DNA of 64,000 bases. Origin: Sphingobacterium sp. HMA12 (GTDB lineage: Bacteria > Bacteroidota > Bacteroidia > Sphingobacteriales > Sphingobacteriaceae). The notes beneath the pieces are model-generated. The model ran no database searches. It saw only the letters and a program-made list of their open reading frames with translations, and was not told where the DNA came from. A program made the position numbers and the translations under genes. Of this stretch, positions 43,375 to 51,904 are shown in pieces. Location: the NCBI RefSeq assembly GCF_002933815.1, contig NZ_BEYR01000001.1, positions 2,349,765 to 2,413,764 of the forward strand, in the 5' to 3' direction. Numbering within the stretch: the first letter of the stretch is position 1; every line of letters starts with the position of its first letter.

Positions 43375-44129
43375 TAAACATCAATTCACTAAGCAAAAGT
43401 TATGCAGGCATACCTATTTTGCACGATATAAATTTAGAAATTCCAAAAGGGAAAGTTATCTCATTAATTGGACCTAACGGAGCTGGAAAATCTACGCTTC
43501 TTGTATTAGTGGCAAGATTGGCAAAAGCAGACAATGGTTCTATTATTCTTGATAGTAAAAAGTTATCTAACTATTCATTAGACCAACTTTCAAGAAAAAT
43601 ATCATTTTTAAGGCAACAGAATGTGTTTGATGTGAAGATAACGATCAAAGAATTGGTTGATTTTGGACGATTTCCTCACAGTAAAGGGCAACTGACTATT
43701 CAGGATAATATGAAAATTGAAGAATCTATAAATAAAATGAATCTTCAAGATATCAAACATGCATATATAGATCAAGTTAGTGGAGGTCAGCTTCAAAGAG
43801 CCTTTTTAGCCATGGTAATGGCTCAAGATACAGAATATATACTGCTGGATGAACCTTTAAATAATCTTGACATGAAGCACTCAGTAGAAATCATGAATAC
43901 AACACGATTCCTTGCTGACGAATACGGAAAAACTGTAATTACAGTTGTCCATGACATAAATTTTGCGGCAAATTATAGCGATTATATAATTGCGATGAAA
44001 AATGGTCGTGTATTTTTTTATGGCTCCAATAAATCAGTTATAACCGAAAAGAACCTAAAAGAATTATTCGATATCGAATTCAAAATAATACAAGATGACA
44101 AAGTCATTATTTGCAATTACTATAAATAA
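43371..44129 (+). CDS. Siderophore ABC transporter ATP-binding protein (CeuD/YclP-like)
   Basis: A 252-aa ABC ATPase. Walker A is SLIGPNGAGKSTLL (about 31-44), the signature VSGGQLQRAFLAMVMAQD lies at about 136, and Walker B YILLDEPLNNLDM is followed by VVHDINFA. Typical iron-siderophore ABC layout. It powers uptake through the two preceding permeases. It starts 4 bp inside the second permease gene. Confidence 0.93.
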   Translation: MININSLSKSYAGIPILHDINLEIPKGKVISLIGPNGAGKSTLLVLVARLAKADNGSIILDSKKLSNYSLDQLSRKISFLRQQNVFDVKITIKELVDFGRFPHSKGQLTIQDNMKIEESINKMNLQDIKHAYIDQVSGGQLQRAFLAMVMAQDTEYILLDEPLNNLDMKHSVEIMNTTRFLADEYGKTVITVVHDINFAANYSDYIIAMKNGRVFFYGSNKSVITEKNLKELFDIEFKIIQDDKVIICNYYK

Positions 44130-44161
44130 CAAAAATAATTAATCAATAATTTTTTTATATC

Positions 44162-45094
44162 ATGAAAATTAGAAACTTTTTTTTAACACTCTTAGGAGGT
44201 CTCAGTAGTTTAATTATAAGCTGCAATAACCATGAAAGCAAAAAAGACAAAGTGGATAGTATAACCGTTCAACATGAACTTGGAGAAATAAATGTCTCAA
44301 CTAATCCGAGAAAGGTTGTGGTATTTGATATGGGTAGTCTCGAAACTCTGAATGAACTTAATATACCTGTCGCAGGAATTTGTAAGGATTATGTACCTAA
44401 ATATCTACATAAATATATTAACGATAAAAACGTCAAAGATGGTGGGTCCATTTTACAACCTAACTTTGAAATGGTTAGTAAGATTAATCCCGATCTTATT
44501 ATTATATCTGCCTTACAAGCAAAAGATTATGAAAAACTTTCTTCTATAGCCCCGACATTATATCTCGGCATAGAAAATGGAGACTTTAAGTCATCTATCA
44601 AAAAAAATATCAATACTATAGGACGGGTCTTTCAATTAACTGATCAAACTAATCAAATAAATAAAGAATTGGAACAAGCTATAAACGAAGCTTCTAAAAA
44701 GATTGCTTCTTCATCGAATAAAATTATGATTCTGCTTTATAATGCAGGAACTTTTAGCACATTTGGTTCCGATTCCAGATATGGATTTGTCTTTAGTGAT
44801 TTAAAAGCTAAGGCGGCAGATGATTTAAAAGAAGAAGCTATTTATCATGGAACTGTGGTCTCTAGTGAGTATATCGCTGAAAAAGACCCTGATGTATTAT
44901 ACATTATTGATCGAAATTCAGTCTTGGGAAATGTGACAAATAGAAATGAAATCGAAAACAAGCTTGTTCAACAAACCAGTGCATACAAGAAAAATAAAAT
45001 TATCTATCTTGACCCTGATGTTTGGTATCTTTCTGGAGGAGGATCTTATTCTACGAGGACCATGATAGAGGATATTCTTAAGGGGTATAAATAA
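44162..45094 (+). CDS. Siderophore-binding lipoprotein (CeuA/YclQ-like)
   Basis: A 310-aa substrate-binding protein of the FepB/CeuA fold. The signal with lipobox LIISC (Cys at about 21) is followed by a polar linker and the periplasmic binding domain: RKVVVFDMGSLETLNELNIPVAGI, FEMVSKINPDLIIIS and YIAEKDPDVLYIIDR. It captures a ferric siderophore for the ABC importer. It follows the ATPase by 32 bp and ends at an intrinsic terminator. Confidence 0.9.
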   Translation: MKIRNFFLTLLGGLSSLIISCNNHESKKDKVDSITVQHELGEINVSTNPRKVVVFDMGSLETLNELNIPVAGICKDYVPKYLHKYINDKNVKDGGSILQPNFEMVSKINPDLIIISALQAKDYEKLSSIAPTLYLGIENGDFKSSIKKNINTIGRVFQLTDQTNQINKELEQAINEASKKIASSSNKIMILLYNAGTFSTFGSDSRYGFVFSDLKAKAADDLKEEAIYHGTVVSSEYIAEKDPDVLYIIDRNSVLGNVTNRNEIENKLVQQTSAYKKNKIIYLDPDVWYLSGGGSYSTRTMIEDILKGYK

Positions 45095-45098
45095 TTAA

Positions 45099-45131
45099 AA
45101 AAGGACTGTAAATTTCAAAATCAGTCCTTTT
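45099..45131 (+). terminator. Terminator of the siderophore importer operon
   Basis: AAAAGGACTG (45099-45108) pairs with CAGTCCTTTT (45122-45131), 10-bp stem and 13-nt loop, starting 4 bp after the stop codon. Confidence 0.8.
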
Positions 45132-45295
45132 ATATTATTTACAATCTGTTGTGCATTATGAAATTGGAAAACGCTTGTAATGTGATGCTGAGTTAAATCA
45201 AACCATCAACATCAATACTTTTAGATTTTTCCTATCTTTAGAATGAACTTTTTGAAGTAATAATGCAGATCGGATATTTACAAATGCAATAAAAA

Positions 45296-45751
45296 ATGGA
45301 AACTGTATTTAAAACATGGAAAACTAGTCGGAAATTATATCTGGATTTTTTTGATAAATATTCGTTAGACCAACTCAATGAAATCCCCAACGGGTTTAAT
45401 AACAATCTGATCTGGAACATCGGACACATCATTGCTACGCAACACAAATTGATTTACATAGGCTCCGATTTGCAAGGATATCTTTCTGACGAAATGTTCA
45501 ATAAATATCAATCTGGAACAAAACCGACAGCGCCTGTTTCTCAACAAGAAGCAGACGGACTTAGATCCCTGTTGATTTCTCAAATTGAACGAACCATCAA
45601 TGATTTTGAAAATGGCACTTTCGTTACCTATAACGAACGCACAACAGGAATAGGATTTCACTTAACTTCTATTCAAGATGCGTTTGAATGCAATAACTTT
45701 CACGAAGGGTTACATTTGGGATATGCAATGAGCATCAGAAAATTTGTTTAA
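45296..45751 (+). CDS. DinB-family protein
   Basis: A 151-aa DinB/YfiT-like four-helix protein. WNIGHIIATQHKLIY carries the first metal-binding His, and NNFHEGLHLGYAMSIRKFV carries the C-terminal His pair (HxxxH). Members are metal-binding enzymes, some being thiol transferases; the substrate is unknown. It stands alone between the importer operon and the AraC gene, and its stop lies in the loop of a strong terminator hairpin. Confidence 0.85.
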   Translation: METVFKTWKTSRKLYLDFFDKYSLDQLNEIPNGFNNNLIWNIGHIIATQHKLIYIGSDLQGYLSDEMFNKYQSGTKPTAPVSQQEADGLRSLLISQIERTINDFENGTFVTYNERTTGIGFHLTSIQDAFECNNFHEGLHLGYAMSIRKFV

Positions 45752-45768
45752 AGCAAATTTTCTGATGC
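45732..45768. terminator. Terminator at the dinB-like stop
   Basis: GCATCAGAAAATTTG (45732-45746) and CAAATTTTCTGATGC (45754-45768) form a perfect 15-bp stem; the stop codon lies in the 7-nt loop. A second GCCGCT/AGCGGC pair (45782-45804) follows, before the convergent AraC gene. Confidence 0.7.
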
Positions 45769-45810
45769 TTCCTAATTAGGATGCCGCTAAACCAATTAAA
45801 GCGGCCGTTC

Positions 45811-46590
45811 TTATTTGGTTTTAAATTCAGTAGGTCTCATATTAGTTAGTTGCTGAAAATTATTGCTAAACGCAGATATATTTGAATATCCTATTTCATA
45901 AGCTATCTCCGTCATGTTCAAATCTGTATCATTAATCAATTCCATTGCTCTAATAATACGAAGCATTTTTAAGTATTGAACAAAAGTGATATGCAATTTC
46001 GTTTGGAATAATCTGGTCAAACTTCTTACACTCATTCCCGATTGCTGAGCAATACTATCTAAACTTAGATTTTCATTTAATCGATTTCTAAAACCGTCGA
46101 TTATGGCATTGAGCCTTTTATCGTCAGTTGTAGGAAGTTGAATGGAGAATTTTTTGAGGTTTTCCTTTGATAATACGCCTTTAAGCGTAGTTAAAAACTC
46201 AAATTCCCATGAACGTTTAAAATAATCACCTTGCCATTTCTCGCTAAATGAGAGCATTTCTGCCAGAAGCTTACTAACAGGATAAATACCCAGTTCATCA
46301 TAAAAACTATCTGCTTTTTCATCTGGAAAATAAATATTTATAATGTATAAATCCTGTGTATTAAACATCAGATTGTGAGGGTAGTTTTTGGGTATCCATA
46401 TATAATGATTAGACGGAATATAGAAATCTTTTGTGTCTGTTTGTAAATAAGCAATTCCCCCATAAACCAATAATAACTGAGCTTTATCGTGCTGATGAGC
46501 AGGTAAACGCTGCTCAGTTTGTTGTCGCATCACTAGAATTGATTCGGGATTTTGATCCACAATATTTATTAATTGGCTAAGAACTTCCAT
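45811..46590 (-). CDS. AraC-family regulator with cupin domain
   Basis: A 259-aa regulator. The N-terminal AraC-type cupin includes QQTEQRLPAHQHDKAQLLLVYGGIAYLQTD with a metal-like His pair. The C-terminal double HTH (about 160-258) has LSLDSIAQQSGMSVRSLTRLFQTKLHITFVQYLK and MTEIAYEIGYSNISAFSNNFQQLTNMRPTEF. It is divergent from the efflux operon and 2 bp from the box at 46592, which also occurs upstream of the siderophore importer. By position and site sharing it probably activates both operons; some AraC members (PchR, YbtA, AlcR) respond to siderophores. Confidence 0.9.
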   Translation of the reverse strand: MEVLSQLINIVDQNPESILVMRQQTEQRLPAHQHDKAQLLLVYGGIAYLQTDTKDFYIPSNHYIWIPKNYPHNLMFNTQDLYIINIYFPDEKADSFYDELGIYPVSKLLAEMLSFSEKWQGDYFKRSWEFEFLTTLKGVLSKENLKKFSIQLPTTDDKRLNAIIDGFRNRLNENLSLDSIAQQSGMSVRSLTRLFQTKLHITFVQYLKMLRIIRAMELINDTDLNMTEIAYEIGYSNISAFSNNFQQLTNMRPTEFKTK

Positions 46591-46591
46591 A

Positions 46592-46657
46592 TGGCCAAAT
46601 ATAGCAAATATTAGGCTAATTATATAGAAAAATAGCTTGGTATCTTGAATAATTTTG
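46592..46657 (+). promoter_or_regulatory. AraC-type box and promoter of the efflux operon
   Basis: The 33-bp box 46592-46624 (TGGCCAAATA start, GGCTAATTATA end) matches the box at 41355-41387 in 30 of 33 positions. It is followed after exactly 25 bp by TAATTTTG (46650-46657), then 25 bp to the ATG. The GGC motifs are again 21 bp apart. A -33 TTTG is absent. The box starts 2 bp from the divergent AraC start. Confidence 0.7.
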
Positions 46658-46682
46658 TTGTGTTAATAATCGTAGAATCGTT

Positions 46683-46943
46683 ATGAAACATAAAATCATA
46701 AAACCCGACAAAGATTCTGAGCTTGAAATACAAGCCCAAAAATCTGAACATAAATTAATTCGTACAGATGAAGAAATAGATAAAGCCAGCATCTACTGGC
46801 TGGCTTGTGCCTATTCCAGTCCCTTTATGCCAATGGTCGATTTAAGCTTTGCTTTTGATGAGTTGAAAAAGTTATTAAAACAATGGTTAGAAAAGAGAAA
46901 GAAACCAATCATTTATAAAAACAAAACTAATGAAACAATATAA
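46683..46943 (+). CDS. Small protein at the head of the efflux operon
   Basis: An 86-aa protein; the first half is charged (IKPDKDSELEIQAQKSEHKLIRTDEEIDKA), the second half amphipathic (WLACAYSSPFMPMVDLSFAFDELKKLLKQWLEKRKK). No signal peptide or membrane segment is certain and no family is recognised. It overlaps the TolC-like gene by 14 bp, so it is translated as part of this operon. Function unknown; it may be a regulatory or adaptor protein. Confidence 0.6.
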   Translation: MKHKIIKPDKDSELEIQAQKSEHKLIRTDEEIDKASIYWLACAYSSPFMPMVDLSFAFDELKKLLKQWLEKRKKPIIYKNKTNETI

Positions 46944-48264
46944 AACAGTTCCGATCCTGAGTGTACTGATGCTGTTATTTGCACACCATATTTACGCTCA
47001 GCATACTGAAAAAGTCCAACCTTTAAGTTTGGAAGAAATATGGAAAGTTGCTGAAATGAATAATCGACAACTGAAACTATCTGATCTAAATCTTCAGCAA
47101 AGTAAAATAGAAATATTGGAAGCCAAAGACCGTTTGTTGCCCGAACTTTCAGTAGGTGGGGACTTAAAACTCAATTCCAAATTTCTGATTTATGACAATG
47201 GATTATTCTCTTCTCCACAAGATGTACCTGTAAAGGGCTATGGGTACGGAGTAGGCTACAACTTAAATTTTAATCTTTACAATGGCGGTAAAGACAAAAG
47301 GAACATCGCCATGAAAAAGGAAGAAGAGACACGAAAACAATATGAAGTTGATCTGCAAAAGCATAGTGTAAAATATAATGTTGCAGTTGCTTATTTTGAT
47401 TTATATAAGTTCTTGCATTTCTATGATTTTCTAAATGCAGAGATTGAAGCAGAAAAAAAGCAATTGAGATTGATAGAAAGTCTACATAAAAACGGCACTG
47501 TATTAAAGAGTGATGTACTGAGAACCTCCGTGAAATTGTCTCAACTGGAACTTAATCTTTCCGATGTTACGAAAAAGATTGAAATCGCCAAACAACGGCT
47601 CAATATTCTGATGGGACGTGAAAATGATATGGGGCTAGCAATCAAATACGAAGATACAATTGAATTAAACACTATCACAGACGGTGACTACAATGACTAT
47701 GTAGACATTGCTTTCAACAAATCCCCAGAATACAAAATGGCTGGTAGTGACATCAAATGGAGTGAACTGAACGTAAAACAAGTGAAAACTACGCTATTAC
47801 CCAAAGTTTCATTGTACTCTAACTATAATTACAACTATCCACAGATTTCCTTTTATCCGTATTCAAACGATTTGTGGGGATTTGGTCAGACAGGAATTAA
47901 AGTACAGTATTCTATTGATAATTTGTACAAAAGCAAACATACCATTGCTCGTGCCCAAGTTGTCAGCAATCAAGCGAAAGAAAAAGCAGAAATGAAGAAG
48001 GAAGAAATCTCTCTTCAGGTAAAAGAAGCTTATTTACAGCAAAAACAGGCTTTGGAAAGTGTGCTAACGGCAGAACAAAATATTATTAAAACCGCCGAAA
48101 CCGTTCGCGTTATCAGAAGTAGCTACCTAAATCAGGAATCATTACTGACCGATCTCTTGGAAGCAGAAAATGCCTTATTGGAAGCAAAATTCAATCTGAC
48201 AACAGCACAAACAAACGTAAAAGTAACCCATATCAGACTATTAGCAATTATAGGAATTCTTTAA
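46930..48264 (+). CDS. TolC-family outer membrane efflux protein
   Basis: A 444-aa outer-membrane channel with a signal peptide (MKQYKTVPILSVLMLLFAHHIYAQ) and two internal repeats of long helices: LEEIWKVAEMNNRQLKLSDLNLQQSKIEILEAKDRLLPELS, and later ITIAR-like coiled segments with NQESLLTDLLEAENALLEAKFNL. It completes a tripartite pump with the HlyD-like and MFS proteins encoded directly downstream. Confidence 0.9.
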   Translation: MKQYKTVPILSVLMLLFAHHIYAQHTEKVQPLSLEEIWKVAEMNNRQLKLSDLNLQQSKIEILEAKDRLLPELSVGGDLKLNSKFLIYDNGLFSSPQDVPVKGYGYGVGYNLNFNLYNGGKDKRNIAMKKEEETRKQYEVDLQKHSVKYNVAVAYFDLYKFLHFYDFLNAEIEAEKKQLRLIESLHKNGTVLKSDVLRTSVKLSQLELNLSDVTKKIEIAKQRLNILMGRENDMGLAIKYEDTIELNTITDGDYNDYVDIAFNKSPEYKMAGSDIKWSELNVKQVKTTLLPKVSLYSNYNYNYPQISFYPYSNDLWGFGQTGIKVQYSIDNLYKSKHTIARAQVVSNQAKEKAEMKKEEISLQVKEAYLQQKQALESVLTAEQNIIKTAETVRVIRSSYLNQESLLTDLLEAENALLEAKFNLTTAQTNVKVTHIRLLAIIGIL

Positions 48265-48274
48265 TACAAATATT

Positions 48275-49321
48275 ATGAACAAAAATAAAACAGATAAAAT
48301 TATTGTAAACCTAACCAAATGGTTTGGTATCGCATTATTCGTAGGGATCATTATCTGGGGATCTACCTATTTCTTTAAAGGATATCGCTATGAACAAACT
48401 AATGACGCACAGGTAGATGCTTATCTCTCACCGATAAACGCAAAAGTGGGTGGCTATATCAGCAAAATATATTACAAGGACAATCAGCTTGTTAAAAAAG
48501 GTGATACACTTGTGGTCATTGAGTTGGACGAGTATGGACTGAAAAAAGACGCGGCATCAGCAGAACTCATGAGTTCACACGCTAAATTACCGATTTTAAC
48601 TGCGAGCGAAGAAACGCAACTTAAAAGTATTGAGGTTATAAAAGCACAATTAGCAGGAGCTAAGGCGAGATTGAACCAACAGCAAAAAGAATTTGACCGT
48701 TATAAAAATCTACTGGCGGATGAATCTACCACACAACAAAAATTCGACAACATCAATGCTTCTTTATCCATTGCACAGTCAGATTATGATCAGGCTAAAG
48801 CTTCTTTAGAAGTAGCAGAATCTAAATTGAATGATTTCAGAGCTCAACATAATGCTATACAGGCAGAGATAAAAATTAAAGAAACACTTGTTCAAAGACA
48901 AGAATTGGACATTCGATATACGGTTATCACTGCACCTTTTGATGGGCAAATTGGTAAAAAGACCATTCAGGAAGGTCAACTGATACAAGCTGGGCAAACT
49001 TTGGCTTTTTTGGTGAACAAAGCCGAGGAAAAATGGGTGATTGGCAATTTTAAAGAAACACAGATTGGCAACTTTAAGATTGGACAAGCAGTGTCTATAG
49101 AAGTTGATGCTTTTCCGAATGAAAAATTCAATGGTACTATCGAATCACTTTCGCCCACCACAGGTTCACGTTATTCGCTACTTCCACCAGATAATGCAAC
49201 AGGTAATTTTGTCAAAATCATCCAACGTATTCCTGTAAGAATTAAACTGACCGATACGCCTGAAAAATTAGGGAAACTCTCTGCCGGGATGAATGCTAAT
49301 GTTTATGTTTTAAAAGATTAA
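48275..49321 (+). CDS. HlyD/EmrA-family membrane fusion protein
   Basis: A 348-aa periplasmic adaptor. One N-terminal transmembrane helix (about 15-36) is followed by a biotinyl-lipoyl-like part (TNDAQVDAYLSPINAKVGGYISKIYYKDNQLVKKGDTLVVIE), a coiled-coil hairpin (about 90-200) and a barrel domain (VITAPFDGQIGKKTIQEGQLIQAGQTLAFLV). The TNDAQVDA start is typical of the EmrA group that works with DHA2 MFS pumps. It ends overlapping the MFS start by 1 bp. Confidence 0.92.
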   Translation: MNKNKTDKIIVNLTKWFGIALFVGIIIWGSTYFFKGYRYEQTNDAQVDAYLSPINAKVGGYISKIYYKDNQLVKKGDTLVVIELDEYGLKKDAASAELMSSHAKLPILTASEETQLKSIEVIKAQLAGAKARLNQQQKEFDRYKNLLADESTTQQKFDNINASLSIAQSDYDQAKASLEVAESKLNDFRAQHNAIQAEIKIKETLVQRQELDIRYTVITAPFDGQIGKKTIQEGQLIQAGQTLAFLVNKAEEKWVIGNFKETQIGNFKIGQAVSIEVDAFPNEKFNGTIESLSPTTGSRYSLLPPDNATGNFVKIIQRIPVRIKLTDTPEKLGKLSAGMNANVYVLKD

Positions 49322-50913
49322 TGATGCAAGCACATAAAATACCGATTTTCAAATCCTGGGTATCTGAATGGGTGGCGAGATCTGTCATATTTGCCATTCT
49401 TATGACCTGTCTGTTTAGCTTTGCTTATTACGGTAATCCAGTTGCTGCGATGGGTTTTTACGGTATACAACCTACCGATGTGCAATATGGTATGGTCGTT
49501 ATCTATGGCTCTACTGTAGCTTTCCTGGCACTTGATTTTCGGATCGTAAAATATTTTGCACCTAGGAAATATTTACTGATTGCCCTTGCTGTAAACGCAA
49601 TATGTTCTGTGCTCTGTTTTCATTTTAAAGATTGGACATTGTTTGTTATTTGCCAGTTCTTTCAAGGAATTACCTGTGCATTGATGTCAGGAATTGTGTT
49701 ACAACTCATTTTTCCAAGATTACAATCTGTACGTGCCCGTGTGATTGCCTTTAGCCTACTGTATGGCAGCATACAGATTGCCGTTCCTTTTTATTCTATT
49801 TTTACCAGTGTAGTCATTCATTTTTTTGATTTTAACTGGCTATTCTACGGATTTATCGTCATACTCTTCATTCTAACGATTACCATATTGCTTACGATGA
49901 ACAGCAAAGCTCGATTTACCAAAAAGATTCCATTGTATCAGGTGGATTGGATAGGCTATCTGTTTTACGTGTCTTTCATCTTAATCTTGGGATACATCCT
50001 TGTCTATGGGCGACAATTGGGATGGTTCGGTAGTTCATTAATCACTACGCTTAGCGTAATCAATCTAATTATTCTTTCACTTTTCATCATTAGAGAATTG
50101 AAGCTTAAACGACCATTAATCAACTTACAGATTTTCAAGACCAAGAATTTTGTCATTGGTCTAGTACTCCTTTTTACATTTTATATTTTTAAAGGAAGTA
50201 CAGGACTTGCCTACGGCTATCTTGAAATAATTTTAGGAAATGACCCATTGAGCACCATTCCGATATGGACGTCTGTAATTTTAGGGACTACACTGAGCAT
50301 GTTCGTTACTTCCAGATTTGTTTTGATGGGTTATAATCTGATAAGAATGATTATTGTTGGCTTTGGAATTATGGCGATTTATTATGCATATATGATACTA
50401 TTTGTTTCTGTACAGGGCGAAACAATGGATTTCATTTTACCGATGTTTATTTATGGTGTGGCAACAGGAATCTTATTTGTTCCTATTGTTTCGTTTACCG
50501 CTTCATCAGCACCGCCAGCAATTGCTATCAATGCATCGCTCGTTGGTATATTGGCTAGGTTTACAGGGTTTACAGCTAGTCTGGCACTGAATAACGAACT
50601 TCAATTATTTGCAAAGTCAGGAGTTCGCGAAAAGATTCGGGAAGCAGTTACGGAAACCAACCCTCAATTGCCAACTACCTTACTGGATATTCAAAATCAA
50701 TATATGAATACCGGTAGCGATATCTATACTTCAAAAGCAGTATCCTCAGGCTACTTTAATCAAATGGTAGGTCATCAAATATTGGCTCGTGCTACTAGAG
50801 ATTATTACGACTGGATGCTAACAGGTGTGATTTTAGTAATTGTTGTTTTGCTCCTCTTGCCACAAATTCAACATGTTGTTTTGAAATTAAGAAAAGGTAA
50901 TATCCCTTATTAG
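49321..50913 (+). CDS. MFS transporter, DHA2 (EmrB-like)
   Basis: A 530-aa transporter with about 14 transmembrane helices, the size of DHA2/EmrB proton antiporters. It exports small molecules with the HlyD-like adaptor and TolC-like channel. FFQGITCALMSGIVLQLIFPRLQSVRARVIAF is the conserved helix 4-5 region. The substrate is unknown; sharing a regulatory box with the siderophore importer suggests a siderophore or related iron chelator. Operon order small protein, TolC, HlyD, MFS, then RteC after 1 bp. Confidence 0.92.
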   Translation: MMQAHKIPIFKSWVSEWVARSVIFAILMTCLFSFAYYGNPVAAMGFYGIQPTDVQYGMVVIYGSTVAFLALDFRIVKYFAPRKYLLIALAVNAICSVLCFHFKDWTLFVICQFFQGITCALMSGIVLQLIFPRLQSVRARVIAFSLLYGSIQIAVPFYSIFTSVVIHFFDFNWLFYGFIVILFILTITILLTMNSKARFTKKIPLYQVDWIGYLFYVSFILILGYILVYGRQLGWFGSSLITTLSVINLIILSLFIIRELKLKRPLINLQIFKTKNFVIGLVLLFTFYIFKGSTGLAYGYLEIILGNDPLSTIPIWTSVILGTTLSMFVTSRFVLMGYNLIRMIIVGFGIMAIYYAYMILFVSVQGETMDFILPMFIYGVATGILFVPIVSFTASSAPPAIAINASLVGILARFTGFTASLALNNELQLFAKSGVREKIREAVTETNPQLPTTLLDIQNQYMNTGSDIYTSKAVSSGYFNQMVGHQILARATRDYYDWMLTGVILVIVVLLLLPQIQHVVLKLRKGNIPY

Positions 50914-50914
50914 A

Positions 50915-51742
50915 ATGAACAATATATTCTACAGTATACTAAATAGTTTAGATGGGAATCTAAAAAAAAATCATACTACCAATGATAATTTTATCCATCA
51001 AATAGAGCTTGATATAGAACTTATTTTAAAATCATTGTCAGAATTGGAAAGTCAATTATTAATAAAAGGGTTTAGTAATATTAAGGACGAAATCTTTTTT
51101 TTTAAGAATCAGAAACCTGTTATCTTGTCAAAACTCATTTACTACAACGCCGTTTACAAAATCGAGACAAAGAAACCCTATGGCGCAAAACCTATAAGGA
51201 AATACCTAAAAAAAGAACTGAGAAAGCTAAAGAGGTTCTATAACAACAACCTCGATTTTTACAAGTATTACCGTAGCAACAATTCGTTCCTTGACGAGAA
51301 ATATTTCGTTCGGGGCAAGCATGATATAAAGTTATGGTTGGACACGTACTATTTCCAGTCAGACCATACCTTTTCGACCTCACATGATTACAAGGTCGCC
51401 AAGATAATAGCCAACGATTTGATTCAGGTCTACATCGAAGACCAGTTGTATAAAAAAATCAAAAAAAATAAATCGAAAACTCAAAAGAAACTGAAATGGA
51501 CAGGTAGCAAGGTGGCATTGATAGAACTGATTTATGCCCTGCACTACCAAAATGTATTTGACAATGGGAACAACGATATAAGGGAAGTTGCCCAATACTT
51601 TGAAAGTGCCTTTGAGATTGACTTGGGCAATTTCTACCAAACCTATTTGGAGTTGAGAAACCGGAAGATGAACCGAACAAAATTCCTTGATGCGCTACGG
51701 GATGAACTTATACGGAGAATGGACGAGCAAGACGAAAAGTAG
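50915..51742 (+). CDS. rteC: RteC-domain protein 1
   Basis: A 275-aa protein of the RteC family, known in CTnDOT as an activator of excision genes. Conserved parts are IKDEIFFFKNQKPVILSKLIYYNAVYKIET, the STSHDYKVAKIIANDLI block and LIELIYALHYQNVFDNGNNDIREVAQYFE, then the C-terminal helix region. The start is 1 bp after the efflux MFS gene, so it may be read from that operon. A second RteC is at 56184-57032, about half as similar by eye. No rteA/rteB genes are in the window. Confidence 0.85.
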   Translation: MNNIFYSILNSLDGNLKKNHTTNDNFIHQIELDIELILKSLSELESQLLIKGFSNIKDEIFFFKNQKPVILSKLIYYNAVYKIETKKPYGAKPIRKYLKKELRKLKRFYNNNLDFYKYYRSNNSFLDEKYFVRGKHDIKLWLDTYYFQSDHTFSTSHDYKVAKIIANDLIQVYIEDQLYKKIKKNKSKTQKKLKWTGSKVALIELIYALHYQNVFDNGNNDIREVAQYFESAFEIDLGNFYQTYLELRNRKMNRTKFLDALRDELIRRMDEQDEK

Positions 51743-51757
51743 AGTTTGGGCGTGCCA

Positions 51758-51855
51758 CCGTCTGCATTTCACCACCGCACAACAGGCAATAGCAGTAATG
51801 CAGACGGGTCGGGCTATCCGCTATATCTTTTGTGGATCTGAAAGGACCACAAAAG
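51758..51855. repeat. Two inverted repeats between rteC and topB
   Basis: CCGTCTGCAT (51758-51767) with ATGCAGACGG (51798-51807), and CTTTTGTGG (51827-51835) with CCACAAAAG (51847-51855), both perfect. They lie in the 162-bp gap between the convergent rteC and topB genes. No gene here; terminator or replication/transfer site function cannot be told. Confidence 0.5.
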
Positions 51856-51904
51856 GATGTCGCTTCTATCCCTCACGCTGTATGCCGTTCAGAAACATTG
51901 GCTT

